A stretch of 64,000 bases of DNA from Prevotella sp. oral taxon 299 str. F0039 (GTDB lineage Bacteria > Bacteroidota > Bacteroidia > Bacteroidales > Bacteroidaceae), in the NCBI RefSeq assembly GCF_000163055.2, contig NC_022111.1, positions 620,001 to 684,000 of the forward strand. The letters are read 5' to 3'. Under the pieces are notes generated by a model. The model made no database searches and was not told the DNA's origin. It saw only the letters and a list, made by a program, of their open reading frames with translations. Shown one piece after another: positions 36,353 to 44,719 of the stretch. The translations under genes and the position numbers were made by a program. Position 1 is the stretch's first letter; each line of letters opens with the position of its first letter.

Positions 36353-36925
36353 ATGAAAATAGTATCTCATTTTTTTATATTTGTACTTCTTTTAAACTTT
36401 TCTTCTTGTGAAAAACCTTATTTACCGAGCAAGAAAAAAAATAAAAAAGAGATTGTTATCGATTCTGAAGAGAAGGAAACAGCTTCAAATGAAAGTAATG
36501 ATTCTACTTTTATACCAGAAAATCCTTCACTATCTATAGAAAAAAAAGATACACTAGCTAATAAACCTTCTAAAGAAACGTGTTTTACTGTATCCGACTT
36601 TTTAACAAAAGATTATCTATATCAGATTTGGGTTAAAGGATATATTGTGGGTTCATGTGCAAAAAATATAAAATATATAACATTAGAATATCCCTTTCGA
36701 GGAAAGAGCGCCATATTAATTGCCGACACTAAAAATGAAAAGGATATAAAAAAGATGATAGCGATCAAGCTAGGTGGACATTCTGAAGTTCAAAAAGAGT
36801 TAAACCTTATAGATCACCCTAATAACTTTGGGCGAAAAATAAAAGTCTTTGGGTATCAAGGATATTTTCTAAATATTCATGGAATGAGTTCATGGAGTAG
36901 CTCATATGAATGGCTTAACGAATAA
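36353..36925 (+). CDS. Lipoprotein with DUF6359-like OB-type domain
   Basis: 190 residues. A lipoprotein signal with a cysteine near residue 19 (NFSSCEKP) precedes a charged, disordered spacer (about 25-75). A C-terminal domain (about 80-187) contains FLTKDYLYQIWVKGYIVGSC, ILIADTKNE, LIDHPNNFGRKIKVFGYQGYF and MSSWSSSYEWL. This order resembles the DUF6359-type OB-fold domain found on Bacteroidetes secreted proteins and nucleases. I infer a surface or periplasmic binding role with no enzymatic motif visible. It stands alone. Confidence 0.7.
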   Translation: MKIVSHFFIFVLLLNFSSCEKPYLPSKKKNKKEIVIDSEEKETASNESNDSTFIPENPSLSIEKKDTLANKPSKETCFTVSDFLTKDYLYQIWVKGYIVGSCAKNIKYITLEYPFRGKSAILIADTKNEKDIKKMIAIKLGGHSEVQKELNLIDHPNNFGRKIKVFGYQGYFLNIHGMSSWSSSYEWLNE

Positions 36926-37268
36926 AGAAAGAAATTTCTCTTATTTTATTCTATTTCTTATAAATAATGTGAATTCTCTGACACATGTTAAACACAAAAA
37001 AGTAGGAGGGAATAATCAGCCTGTCAAATATCCCTTACGCTAACAAATCAAAACCCAGAAGAGTTCTTACAAAGAAGAGGACAATCTTGATAGATAAGGA
37101 AGTTGATAAATACTTGTCGAGTAAGTTGGAAACTATGTTTTAAGAAGATAAGAAGCCTCCCATAGATAATGATCATTTAGAAGAAGATTTTTCATTGTAA
37201 TACAAGCACTATTTTTTGATATTTAAGAGCAAACCTTACCTCCCTCCAGCATCCATAATATCTTTTCC
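36926..37268. other. Intergenic region with a possible decayed ORF
   Basis: No intact gene. On the plus strand a frame runs open from 37006 to a TAA at 37141-37143 (including TILIDKEVDKYLSSKLETMF) and continues after that stop for 18 further codons to 37200. The composition looks protein-like, but I cannot identify the family. The remaining sequence up to the exonuclease 3' end has no recognisable signal. Confidence 0.4.
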
Positions 37269-37760
37269 TTATAGAATTTGCATTGCAATGTGGGCACAAG
37301 CTTCGGCATCGGCAAGAGCATGATGGTGATTATCTAAACAATAGCCACATTCTTGAGCAACTGTATGCAGTTGATGGTTTGGAAGATGGGGGAGAACTCG
37401 ACGTGCTGCGGCAAGAGTATCGAAGAAAATATAATCTGGATAATCCATTTGATACACTCTGAATACAGCTTTAAGACAGCTCTCATCAAACCTACTATTG
37501 TGCGCAACAAAGGGCAAATTGCCAATTTTTGGTTCAATTTGTTTCCAAATCTCGTGAAAGCAAGGCGACTCTTCGGTGTCACTCTTTGTGAGTCCATGCA
37601 CTTTAGTGCACCAATATGAATAATAGTTGGGTTCAGGTTGAATAGTAGAATAGAATGAATCCGTAATCACTCCATTTCTAACAATTACAATTCCAATCGA
37701 ACAAACGCTGCTTCTTTCACTGTTAGCGGTTTCAAAATCTATCGCTACAAAATCTTTCAT
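37269..37760 (-). CDS. DEDD-type 3'-5' exonuclease (DnaQ-like)
   Basis: 163 residues, a single exonuclease domain. Exo I is FVAIDFETAN (D7, E9), Exo II lies around VAHNSRFDESCL, and Exo III is HHALADAEACAHIA with the conserved histidine and aspartate. It resembles stand-alone DnaQ-like exonucleases used in proofreading or repair, not a full polymerase epsilon subunit. The gene has its own minus-strand -7 element (TATCTTTG, 37794-37787) and lies back-to-back with the sulfatase gene. Confidence 0.87.
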   Translation of the reverse strand: MKDFVAIDFETANSERSSVCSIGIVIVRNGVITDSFYSTIQPEPNYYSYWCTKVHGLTKSDTEESPCFHEIWKQIEPKIGNLPFVAHNSRFDESCLKAVFRVYQMDYPDYIFFDTLAAARRVLPHLPNHQLHTVAQECGYCLDNHHHALADAEACAHIAMQIL

Positions 37761-37786
37761 GACGTGTAAAATACAATTATAATCTA

Positions 37787-37794
37787 CAAAGATA
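37787..37794 (-). promoter_or_regulatory. -7 promoter element for the exonuclease gene
   Basis: Minus-strand TATCTTTG, 26 nt upstream of the ATG at 37760. Confidence 0.5.
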
Positions 37795-37835
37795 TGATTT
37801 TTTGCGTTAGAATACCTTCTAAAGAAAAGAATTAT

Positions 37836-37843
37836 TATCTTTG
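37836..37843 (+). promoter_or_regulatory. -7 promoter element for the sulfatase gene
   Basis: TATCTTTG, 91 nt upstream of the sulfatase ATG, divergent from the exonuclease promoter. Confidence 0.5.
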
Positions 37844-37934
37844 CAATGTATTTCTTTAATAGAGAAATGCAGCTAGTATTACTATATTATTGATAATATA
37901 TTGATTTTATTTTAATTAAGAAAAATCCTATACA

Positions 37935-39491
37935 ATGAAGAAAATAACCCAAATAACCTATACACTTCCCCCCGCACTTTTAGTGGCTTTAATAGCACAA
38001 GCAAAAGAGTTTAAAGAACAAAAAGGTAAAAATACCAATAAACCCAACGTTATTTTGATTTATGCAGACGATCTTGGATATGGTGATTTAGAGTGTTATG
38101 GAGCCAAAAATATACAAACTCCCAATGTAAATAAGCTGGCAAAAAATGGTATTCGTTTTACAAATGCTCATGCAACAGCGTCAACAAGTACCCCATCTCG
38201 TTATTCTTTATTGACAGGCGAATATGCTTGGCGACGTAAAGATACCGATGTTGCGCCAGGAAATGCAGGTATGATCATTCGACCAGAGCAGTTTACAATG
38301 GCCGATATGTTTAAAAGTGCAGGTTATACAACATGCGCAATAGGAAAATGGCATTTGGGTTTAGGGGATAAAACAGGTCAACAAGATTGGAATGCTCCAC
38401 TTCCTTCGGCTCTAGGTGATATCGGTTTCGATTATCATTACATCATGGCAGCCACTGCAGATCGTGTTCCTTGCGTCTTTATAGAGAATGGAAAGGTGGC
38501 TAATTATGATGAAAATGCGCCTATAGAGGTGAATTATTATCGTAATTTCGAGGGCGAACCAACAGGAAAAGACAATCCCGAATTATTGTATAATCAAAAG
38601 TCTAGTCACGGACACGATATGAGTATCGTTAATGGTATTGGTAGAATTGGTTATATGAAAGGCGGCGGAAAGGCTCTTTGGAAAGACGAAAATATTGCCG
38701 ATAGCATAACAACCCATGCCATTAAGTTTATCTCTGAAAATAGAGAAAAGCCCTTCTTTATGTATTTTGCTACCAATGATGTACACGTTCCACGCTTCCC
38801 TCACGATCGATTTAGAGGCAAAAACAAAATGGGAGTGCGTGGAGATGCTATTGCACAGTTCGACTGGTCGGTAGGAGAAATCGTGAAAGCACTAGAGAAA
38901 TATCATCTTTTAGATAATACACTCATCGTTATTAGTAGTGACAATGGACCTGTTGTAGACGATGGTTATCAAGATAGAGCAGAAGAATTGCTTAACGGAC
39001 ATAGCCCAGCAGGACCTTTCAGAGGCAATAAATACAGCTCTTTTGAAGGTGGAACTGCCGTACCTGTAATTGTTTCATGGAAGAATAAAATTGCAAAGAA
39101 ACAAGAGTCAGATGTTCTTTTGTCGCAAGCCGATTGGTTTGCATCATTCGCTCACCTTGTAGGAGCACGTCTACCAAAGGGAAGTGCCTTTGATAGTGAA
39201 AATCACTTGTCTAATCTTTTAGGTGAAAAAACAAATGCTCGTGAATGGGTTCTTGAGCAAAGTAATACCCGAGTGCTATCGGTTAGAACACAAAAATGGA
39301 AGTATATCGAGCCTAGCGATGGTCCAAAGATGATTCAATGGGGACCTAAAATCGAAACAGGTAATAACGCTCAGCCACAGCTTTTCGATATGCAAGCATC
39401 TAATTTCGAAGAAAAGAACGTTGCAAAAGACCACCCACAAGTGGTTTATGATATGCAAAACATCTTACGAAGAGAACGCAGTAAGAAATAA
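37935..39491 (+). CDS. S-type arylsulfatase
   Basis: 518 residues. A weak signal peptide (LPPALLVALIAQAKE) precedes the sulfatase fold: metal-binding YADDLGYGD (D44, D45) and the modification motif STPSR (S85-R89) followed by YSLLTGEY. Because position 85 is serine rather than cysteine, the formylglycine would be made by an anaerobic maturase, and one is encoded directly downstream. Further conserved phrases are GKWHLG and SDNGP. It should hydrolyse sulfate esters in the periplasm, for example on host glycans; the exact substrate is not readable. Polysaccharide-utilisation genes (SusC/D) are not in the window. Confidence 0.9.
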   Translation: MKKITQITYTLPPALLVALIAQAKEFKEQKGKNTNKPNVILIYADDLGYGDLECYGAKNIQTPNVNKLAKNGIRFTNAHATASTSTPSRYSLLTGEYAWRRKDTDVAPGNAGMIIRPEQFTMADMFKSAGYTTCAIGKWHLGLGDKTGQQDWNAPLPSALGDIGFDYHYIMAATADRVPCVFIENGKVANYDENAPIEVNYYRNFEGEPTGKDNPELLYNQKSSHGHDMSIVNGIGRIGYMKGGGKALWKDENIADSITTHAIKFISENREKPFFMYFATNDVHVPRFPHDRFRGKNKMGVRGDAIAQFDWSVGEIVKALEKYHLLDNTLIVISSDNGPVVDDGYQDRAEELLNGHSPAGPFRGNKYSSFEGGTAVPVIVSWKNKIAKKQESDVLLSQADWFASFAHLVGARLPKGSAFDSENHLSNLLGEKTNAREWVLEQSNTRVLSVRTQKWKYIEPSDGPKMIQWGPKIETGNNAQPQLFDMQASNFEEKNVAKDHPQVVYDMQNILRRERSKK

Positions 39492-39575
39492 AAAAGAGCG
39501 TAAAAACAAATAGAGTGGGGTGCTCTTATATAATAAGATGACGTAAATTACTTATTATTTTCTATGGCATCAACG

Positions 39576-39617
39576 GCACTTCTTATTATCTTTGCATAGT
39601 GAAGTAATAAGAAGTGC
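39576..39617. repeat. Inverted repeat surrounding a -7 element upstream of the maturase
   Basis: Perfect 13-bp inverted repeat (GCACTTCTTATTA at 39576-39588; complement at 39605-39617) with a 16-nt loop. TATCTTTG at 39587-39594 begins at the last two bases of the left arm and continues into the loop. It could be an operator controlling the maturase gene or an mRNA hairpin after the sulfatase gene. No T run follows. Confidence 0.55.
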
Positions 39618-39753
39618 TCCACATTATAAGGCATTTCAGTTGCTTCTATTTAACAAAAACATTAAAATAAATACCCTTTATATTCCCAAAGAGCAGAACT
39701 TGTTTTGTAAAAGCCTTGACTTCTCTTTGTGATATAACGTAAAACCATACGTT

Positions 39754-40983
39754 TTGAATACATACGCACCCTTCGCCAAACCACTTTATGTGATGCTAAA
39801 GCCTGTAGGCAGTAGCTGTAATTTATCGTGTAAATATTGTTATTACTTAGAAAAGCAGTTCTTATATGCAAGTAATAAGAGTATGTGGATGGACGAAACG
39901 CTCCTCGAAAGATTTATTCAACAATATCTATTGTCACAAACTCAGCCCCAAGTGTCCTTCACTTGGCATGGCGGTGAGCCTCTTCTTCGTCCTATATCAT
40001 TCTACGAAAAGGCACTGAAGTTACAACAAAAGTATGGCAAAGGATATGATATTCAAAATAGCTTACAAACCAATGGAACCCTCATTACAGACGAGTGGTG
40101 CCGTTTCTTTAAAGATAATGACTTTTTAATTGGGCTTTCTATCGATGGAACTGCAGCTATGCACAATCTTTATCGCACCACACCTCGTGGCAAAGATACC
40201 TTTGGTGAGGTGATGAGAGGAATAGACTTGCTTAATAAACATGGTGTAGAATGGAATGCAATGGCTGTTGTTAACAATCAAAATGCCGATCATCCCATCG
40301 AATTCTACAATTTCTTTAAAAGCATTGGTTGCCATTTCATTCAGTTTACTCCAATTGTTGAGCGACAAATACAACACTCAGATGGCAGGCATCTTGCCTC
40401 TTTAAAAGATAAAGACTTGCTCGTTACTTCTTATTCAGTTACTGCCGAGCAGTGGGGAACGTTCCTGTGTACTATTTTCGACGAGTGGCTTAAAGAAGAT
40501 GTAGGCGACTATTATGTTCAACTTTTCGATGCAACGTTAGCCAATTGGGTAGGGGTTACGCCAAGTATATGTACCCTTGCACGTACATGTGGGCATGCTG
40601 GAGTAATGGAACACAATGGAGATGTGTATGCATGCGACCACTTTGTGTTTCCTGAATATAAGTTAGGAAACATTAAAGACAAAACGCTTACAGAGATGAT
40701 GTATAGTCCTCAACAGCTAACCTTTGGTAAAAACAAACATAATTTGTTGCCCAAGCAATGCAAAGAGTGTCCCTATCTATTTGCATGTAATGGCGAATGC
40801 CCTAAAAATAGATTCATCAATGACAGCTATGGCATGCCAGGCCTCAACTATTTATGTAAAGGTTATAAACGCTTTTTTGCGCACGTTGCACCTTATATGG
40901 ACTTTATGAAAGCTGAGTATGAAGCAGGTCGCCCACCAAGTAATGTGATGGAGTGGGCTAAGAACAATGCTATTGAGCTATAA
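39754..40983 (+). CDS. Anaerobic sulfatase-maturating enzyme (radical SAM)
   Basis: 409 residues from a TTG start at 39754. The radical SAM cluster CNLSCKYC (C22, C26, C29) is followed by the SPASM-type cysteines near residues 270-350, including CGHAGVMEHNGDVYACDHFVFPEYKLGN and CKECPYLFACNGECPKNR. This is the anSME family, which converts cysteine or serine of a sulfatase to formylglycine. Its position directly after the S-type sulfatase strongly supports that partner. The intergenic gap of 262 bp carries a likely independent promoter, so regulation may be separate. Confidence 0.93.
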   Translation: MNTYAPFAKPLYVMLKPVGSSCNLSCKYCYYLEKQFLYASNKSMWMDETLLERFIQQYLLSQTQPQVSFTWHGGEPLLRPISFYEKALKLQQKYGKGYDIQNSLQTNGTLITDEWCRFFKDNDFLIGLSIDGTAAMHNLYRTTPRGKDTFGEVMRGIDLLNKHGVEWNAMAVVNNQNADHPIEFYNFFKSIGCHFIQFTPIVERQIQHSDGRHLASLKDKDLLVTSYSVTAEQWGTFLCTIFDEWLKEDVGDYYVQLFDATLANWVGVTPSICTLARTCGHAGVMEHNGDVYACDHFVFPEYKLGNIKDKTLTEMMYSPQQLTFGKNKHNLLPKQCKECPYLFACNGECPKNRFINDSYGMPGLNYLCKGYKRFFAHVAPYMDFMKAEYEAGRPPSNVMEWAKNNAIEL

Positions 40984-41075
40984 TTCCAATGCTTTTAGAG
41001 TGTAATATTTATCCTTTTGCACCCTAAAAGCATTCCTTTTATAATCGCCAGCAATTCCTTTATAAGTATAATATA
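40984..41075. repeat. Hairpin repeat, copy 2 of a dispersed family
   Basis: 15-nt arms 40988-41002 and 41020-41034 (AATGCTTTTAGAGTG and its complement with one mismatch). CCTAAAAGCATTCCTTTTATA follows the pattern seen at 603-662. It could also act as the terminator of the maturase gene. Confidence 0.5.
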
Positions 41076-41139
41076 TTCCTCATCTTATTTAAGGCTCATC
41101 AAATTTTGAAGAGATAAATAAAAACATCAACTTAAAAGT

Positions 41140-41170
41140 TTTGAAGTTTCGATTTATTTTTGTTACTTTG
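41140..41170 (+). promoter_or_regulatory. Promoter of wecB
   Basis: TTTG at 41140-41143, 19-nt spacer, then TTACTTTG at 41163-41170 (one mismatch to TAnnTTTG). It lies 34 nt upstream of the ATG. Confidence 0.5.
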
Positions 41171-41204
41171 CCTGTATATCGAAATACAATAAAAGAAATA
41201 AAAG

Positions 41205-42302
41205 ATGAATATTTGCATTGTGGCAGGTGCTCGCCCTAATTTTATAAAGGTAGCACCTATCATTCATTCTATAAAGAAATTCCAGGAAAACGGAGAGCAA
41301 GTAGCTTTCGAACTAGTGTACACTGGCTCAAAAAGCGATGAAACACTAGAAGCAACTCTATTTGATGACCTTCAAATAGAACAACCTAATATGTATTTAG
41401 ACGTTGTTTGTGAGAACTTAAATGAACTTACAGGTCGTGTAATGTCTGCTTTCGAAGCTTATCTAACACAACATAAAACTGACGTTGTGATTGTTGTTGA
41501 TGATCTAGCTTCAACACTTGCCACAGCAATTGTTACTAAAAAGCAAGGCGTTAAACTAGCGCATTTGGTTGCAGGAACACGCAGTTTCGATATCAATATG
41601 CCTAAGGAAATCAACCGATTGGTTATTGATGGACTGAGCGATTACTTGTTTACAGCGGGTATTGGTGGTAATAGTGTTGCTATTAAAGAGGGAGTAGACT
41701 CATCAAATATCTACATGGTAGGTAATATTTTGATGGACACTCTTCGCTTTAATCACACAAAAACAGCTACATCTCATCTTTTAGAAGAGTTGAATTTAAA
41801 AGAAAAGAACTATCTTTTGTTCACTCTTAACCGAAAAGCTCTTATCAAAGATGAAAAGAAAGTAGACGAAGTGCTAACAGCTTTGTTGAAAGTTGCAGAT
41901 AAAAAGCCAGTAGTTGCTCCTCTAAGAGACGATGCTGCAAAGGTTGTGAGCAAATGGATTAGTGAGCATTCGTGCGTAGATGCTATCCGAGTTGTTGAGC
42001 CTTTGTCTTATCTTTCGTTTGCAATCTTGGCAAAGAATGCGTGTGGTGTGATTACAGACTCAGGTAATGTGGCAGAAGAAGCAACCTTCAATGGTGTTCC
42101 TTGTATCACTCTTAACAGCTATACCGAACACATCGAAACCGTGAAAGTGGGTACAAACGTCCTTGTTGGCGATGACGTTGATTTGTTAAACCAATATCTA
42201 AACGATATGGTTAGCGATAAATGGAAACATAGTGGTATTCCTGATAGATGGGACGGACGTAGTGCCGACCGTATTGTTCGCATCCTTTTAACATCCATTT
42301 AG
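41205..42302 (+). CDS. wecB: UDP-N-acetylglucosamine 2-epimerase (non-hydrolysing)
   Basis: 365 residues. The opening IVAGARPNFIKVAPII (residues 4-19) and the late motif ITDSGNVAEEATFNGVPCITL are diagnostic for WecB/MnaA. It interconverts UDP-GlcNAc and UDP-ManNAc for capsule or lipopolysaccharide precursors. The gene is not surrounded by other glycan genes apart from a GT2 elsewhere, so it may serve a housekeeping surface glycan. A GTG-started SIMPL gene follows after 54 nt. Confidence 0.9.
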   Translation: MNICIVAGARPNFIKVAPIIHSIKKFQENGEQVAFELVYTGSKSDETLEATLFDDLQIEQPNMYLDVVCENLNELTGRVMSAFEAYLTQHKTDVVIVVDDLASTLATAIVTKKQGVKLAHLVAGTRSFDINMPKEINRLVIDGLSDYLFTAGIGGNSVAIKEGVDSSNIYMVGNILMDTLRFNHTKTATSHLLEELNLKEKNYLLFTLNRKALIKDEKKVDEVLTALLKVADKKPVVAPLRDDAAKVVSKWISEHSCVDAIRVVEPLSYLSFAILAKNACGVITDSGNVAEEATFNGVPCITLNSYTEHIETVKVGTNVLVGDDVDLLNQYLNDMVSDKWKHSGIPDRWDGRSADRIVRILLTSI

Positions 42303-42356
42303 GTATTTTTCTATATATAGCAAGATAGAAGAGGTTAATCGATAAAAGTAGAAGTT

Positions 42357-43073
42357 GTGAAGAATCAACGATTGATTTTAGGTATAATAGGACCTACAAT
42401 TTTGGCTGTTGCGATCATTGTGTTAGGATTTTCCTTAAAAAGTGGAATCGATAACTTCACTAATCGAGATAGAAGAGTAACCGTTAAGGGACTTTCTGAG
42501 CGTGAAGTTGAGGCAGATAAAGTAACTTGGCCTATTGTAACAAAGGATGCAGGAAACGATTTAAGTGATCTTTATGAGAGTGTAGAACGTACACAACAAA
42601 AGATTAAGCGTTTCCTTATGCAACATGGAATAAAAGAAAATGAAATCACAATCAACGCTCCAAAGGTAGATGATAATGTGGTAAATGCTTACGACCCATC
42701 TCGAATCGTAAATAGATATAATATGACTTCGGTTGTAACTGTTATCTCTCGCAATGTAAAAGTGGTTCAAGCTGCTTTGAAAGCACGTGGTAAATTGCTT
42801 CAGGAAGGAATTGCAGTTCTTAGCGATGATTATGAAAATAACATTTCATACGAGTATATTTCTTTTAAAGATATGAAGCCCAAAATGCTCGAAGAGGCTA
42901 TTTCTAATGCTCAATTGGCTGCTGATCAGTTTGCAAATAATAGTAAGAGTAAGTTAAATAAGATTGTTTCTGCCGACCAAGGTCAATTCTCAATCGAAGA
43001 CAGAGATGAGAATACACCAGAAATAAAGAAGGTAAGAGTGGTTACAACCATCACTTATTCACTTAAAGACTAA
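42357..43073 (+). CDS. SIMPL (DUF541) domain protein
   Basis: 238 residues from a GTG start. One N-terminal membrane anchor (about 9-27) precedes RRVTVKGLSEREVEADKVTWPIV and the SIMPL fold with a C-terminal IKKVRVVTTITYSLKD. SIMPL proteins are periplasmic and poorly understood; some bind envelope components or protect against oxidative stress. No partner is obvious in the neighbourhood. A strong hairpin (43135-43172) follows and separates it from the second MATE gene. Confidence 0.87.
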   Translation: MKNQRLILGIIGPTILAVAIIVLGFSLKSGIDNFTNRDRRVTVKGLSEREVEADKVTWPIVTKDAGNDLSDLYESVERTQQKIKRFLMQHGIKENEITINAPKVDDNVVNAYDPSRIVNRYNMTSVVTVISRNVKVVQAALKARGKLLQEGIAVLSDDYENNISYEYISFKDMKPKMLEEAISNAQLAADQFANNSKSKLNKIVSADQGQFSIEDRDENTPEIKKVRVVTTITYSLKD

Positions 43074-43134
43074 GAGAAATAAAAGACTAAACAATATCTT
43101 TTAAGTAAGATAAAAGATTAATATGGAAATATAA

Positions 43135-43172
43135 AATAAGGCGAAACACCACTTTGTTGGGTTCGCCTTATT
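43135..43172 (+). terminator. Hairpin terminator after the SIMPL gene
   Basis: 11-bp perfect stem (43135-43145 with 43162-43172, arm AATAAGGCGAA) with a partly paired interior. T/A-rich sequence follows. Confidence 0.75.
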
Positions 43173-43194
43173 ATATGATAAGATTTTAGCACCA

Positions 43195-44532
43195 TTGAAA
43201 AAAGAAAGTAACAACTATCAGTTATTAACGCAAGCACCTGTTTCTCGTGCAATAATCAAGATGGCATTACCCTCTATTATGATTATGCTCATAACAGGAT
43301 TTTATAATATTGCCGATACTTTCTTTGTTGGAAAGCTCAGCACTCAAGCCACAGCTGCTGTGGGAGTAGTATTTTCTGTTATGTTTTTTGTACAGGCAAT
43401 AGGCTTTTTCTTTGGGCATGGATCGGGAAATTATATCTCAAGAGAATTGGGAGCGCAACGCCATGGTAATGCACAACGCATGGCATCTACGGGCTTTTTC
43501 CTCTCATTTACATTGGGTATAGCTGTTCTTTTGATTGGAGAAGCGTGCATAACACCCTTATCTTTGTGGTTAGGAAGTACTCCTACCATTTTGCCTTACA
43601 CCGAACAATATCTTGGAATATCGTTACTTGGAACGCCTTTCTTCACCTCTTCGTTAACAATGAACAACCAAATGCGTTTTCAAGGCAATGCACGTTTGGC
43701 TTTATGGGGTATTCTTTCAGGTGCAATAGTGAATGTGTTGCTCGATCCTTTGTTTATTTTTATTTTTGATATGGGCGTTGCAGGTGCTGCACTTGCAACA
43801 GTAATAGGTCAGATTGTTAGCTTTCTTATCTTATTAAGAATGACCTATTTAGGTGGAAATATAAGATATTCGTGGCGTCATTTTACCCCAAGTATTTCCC
43901 TCTTTAAAGAAATTATTGCAGGGGGAACGCCCTCATTGTCACGTCAAGGCTTGGCTTGTATTGCTATGATATTGCTAAATACAGCTGCAAGTGTGTATGG
44001 AGACGTTGCTATTGCAGCGATGTCTATCGTAAGTAGATGTACAATGATGGTACTTGCAGCCGTTATTGGCTTTGGACAAGGCTTTCAACCCTTTTGTGGT
44101 TTCAATTATGGAGCACAACAATATCAACGAGTAAAACAAGGCTTTTGGTTTTCTGTGAAGGTGTGTTTCATCTTCCTTTTATTATTATCGTGTGCAGGTT
44201 GGTGCTTTTCTGAAGAGATAATAGATCTCTTTAGACGTGATGCAGAAGTGGTTGCAATAGGTTGTGAGGTACTCAAATGGCAACTTTCGGTGTTGCCTCT
44301 TTTAAGTTTTACTATTGTTAGTAACATGCTTTTACAAACAATTCGTAAACCATGGAGAGCCAATTTATTGGCATCTGCACGAAATGGATTGTTCTTTATT
44401 CCTTTGATATTAATTCTTCCACGTCTCTTTCAGCTACAAGGAGTAGAAATGTGTCAGGCTATTAGTGACCTTTTGGCATTTTTAATATCAGTTCCTGTAG
44501 TACGAATGACCTTTAAAGAAATGGATGTTTAA
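43195..44532 (+). CDS. MATE family efflux transporter, NorM/MepA-like
   Basis: 445 residues from a TTG start at 43195. Twelve hydrophobic segments; the MATE opening ALPSIMIMLITGFYNIADTFFVG (residues about 24-46) and VIGFGQGFQPFCGFNYGAQQ (about 285-304) are clear and place it in the MepA/NorM branch, unlike the DinF-like pump at 10250. It probably exports drugs or cationic metabolites in exchange for sodium or protons. It is preceded by a terminator and has no recognisable operon partner. Confidence 0.87.
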   Translation: MKKESNNYQLLTQAPVSRAIIKMALPSIMIMLITGFYNIADTFFVGKLSTQATAAVGVVFSVMFFVQAIGFFFGHGSGNYISRELGAQRHGNAQRMASTGFFLSFTLGIAVLLIGEACITPLSLWLGSTPTILPYTEQYLGISLLGTPFFTSSLTMNNQMRFQGNARLALWGILSGAIVNVLLDPLFIFIFDMGVAGAALATVIGQIVSFLILLRMTYLGGNIRYSWRHFTPSISLFKEIIAGGTPSLSRQGLACIAMILLNTAASVYGDVAIAAMSIVSRCTMMVLAAVIGFGQGFQPFCGFNYGAQQYQRVKQGFWFSVKVCFIFLLLLSCAGWCFSEEIIDLFRRDAEVVAIGCEVLKWQLSVLPLLSFTIVSNMLLQTIRKPWRANLLASARNGLFFIPLILILPRLFQLQGVEMCQAISDLLAFLISVPVVRMTFKEMDV

Positions 44533-44719
44533 ACTAAAAATATGCACCACTACACCACAATATCTTAGTATTTGAAATAAAAAGTATGATGAATAGCTCA
44601 CTCTTTTTTTTCCATGATGTTATAAATTACATAAACTCATTCCATTATTGTGTATAGGTAGGGGTGGTTTCGTATATTCTTATTATATATTTATATCTGT
44701 AATATAACTTGGAGTTAAG

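Noticed and set aside
39576..39617. Invertible promoter
   Set aside because: The arms are only 16 nt apart and no recombinase gene is nearby, so I prefer an operator or hairpin.
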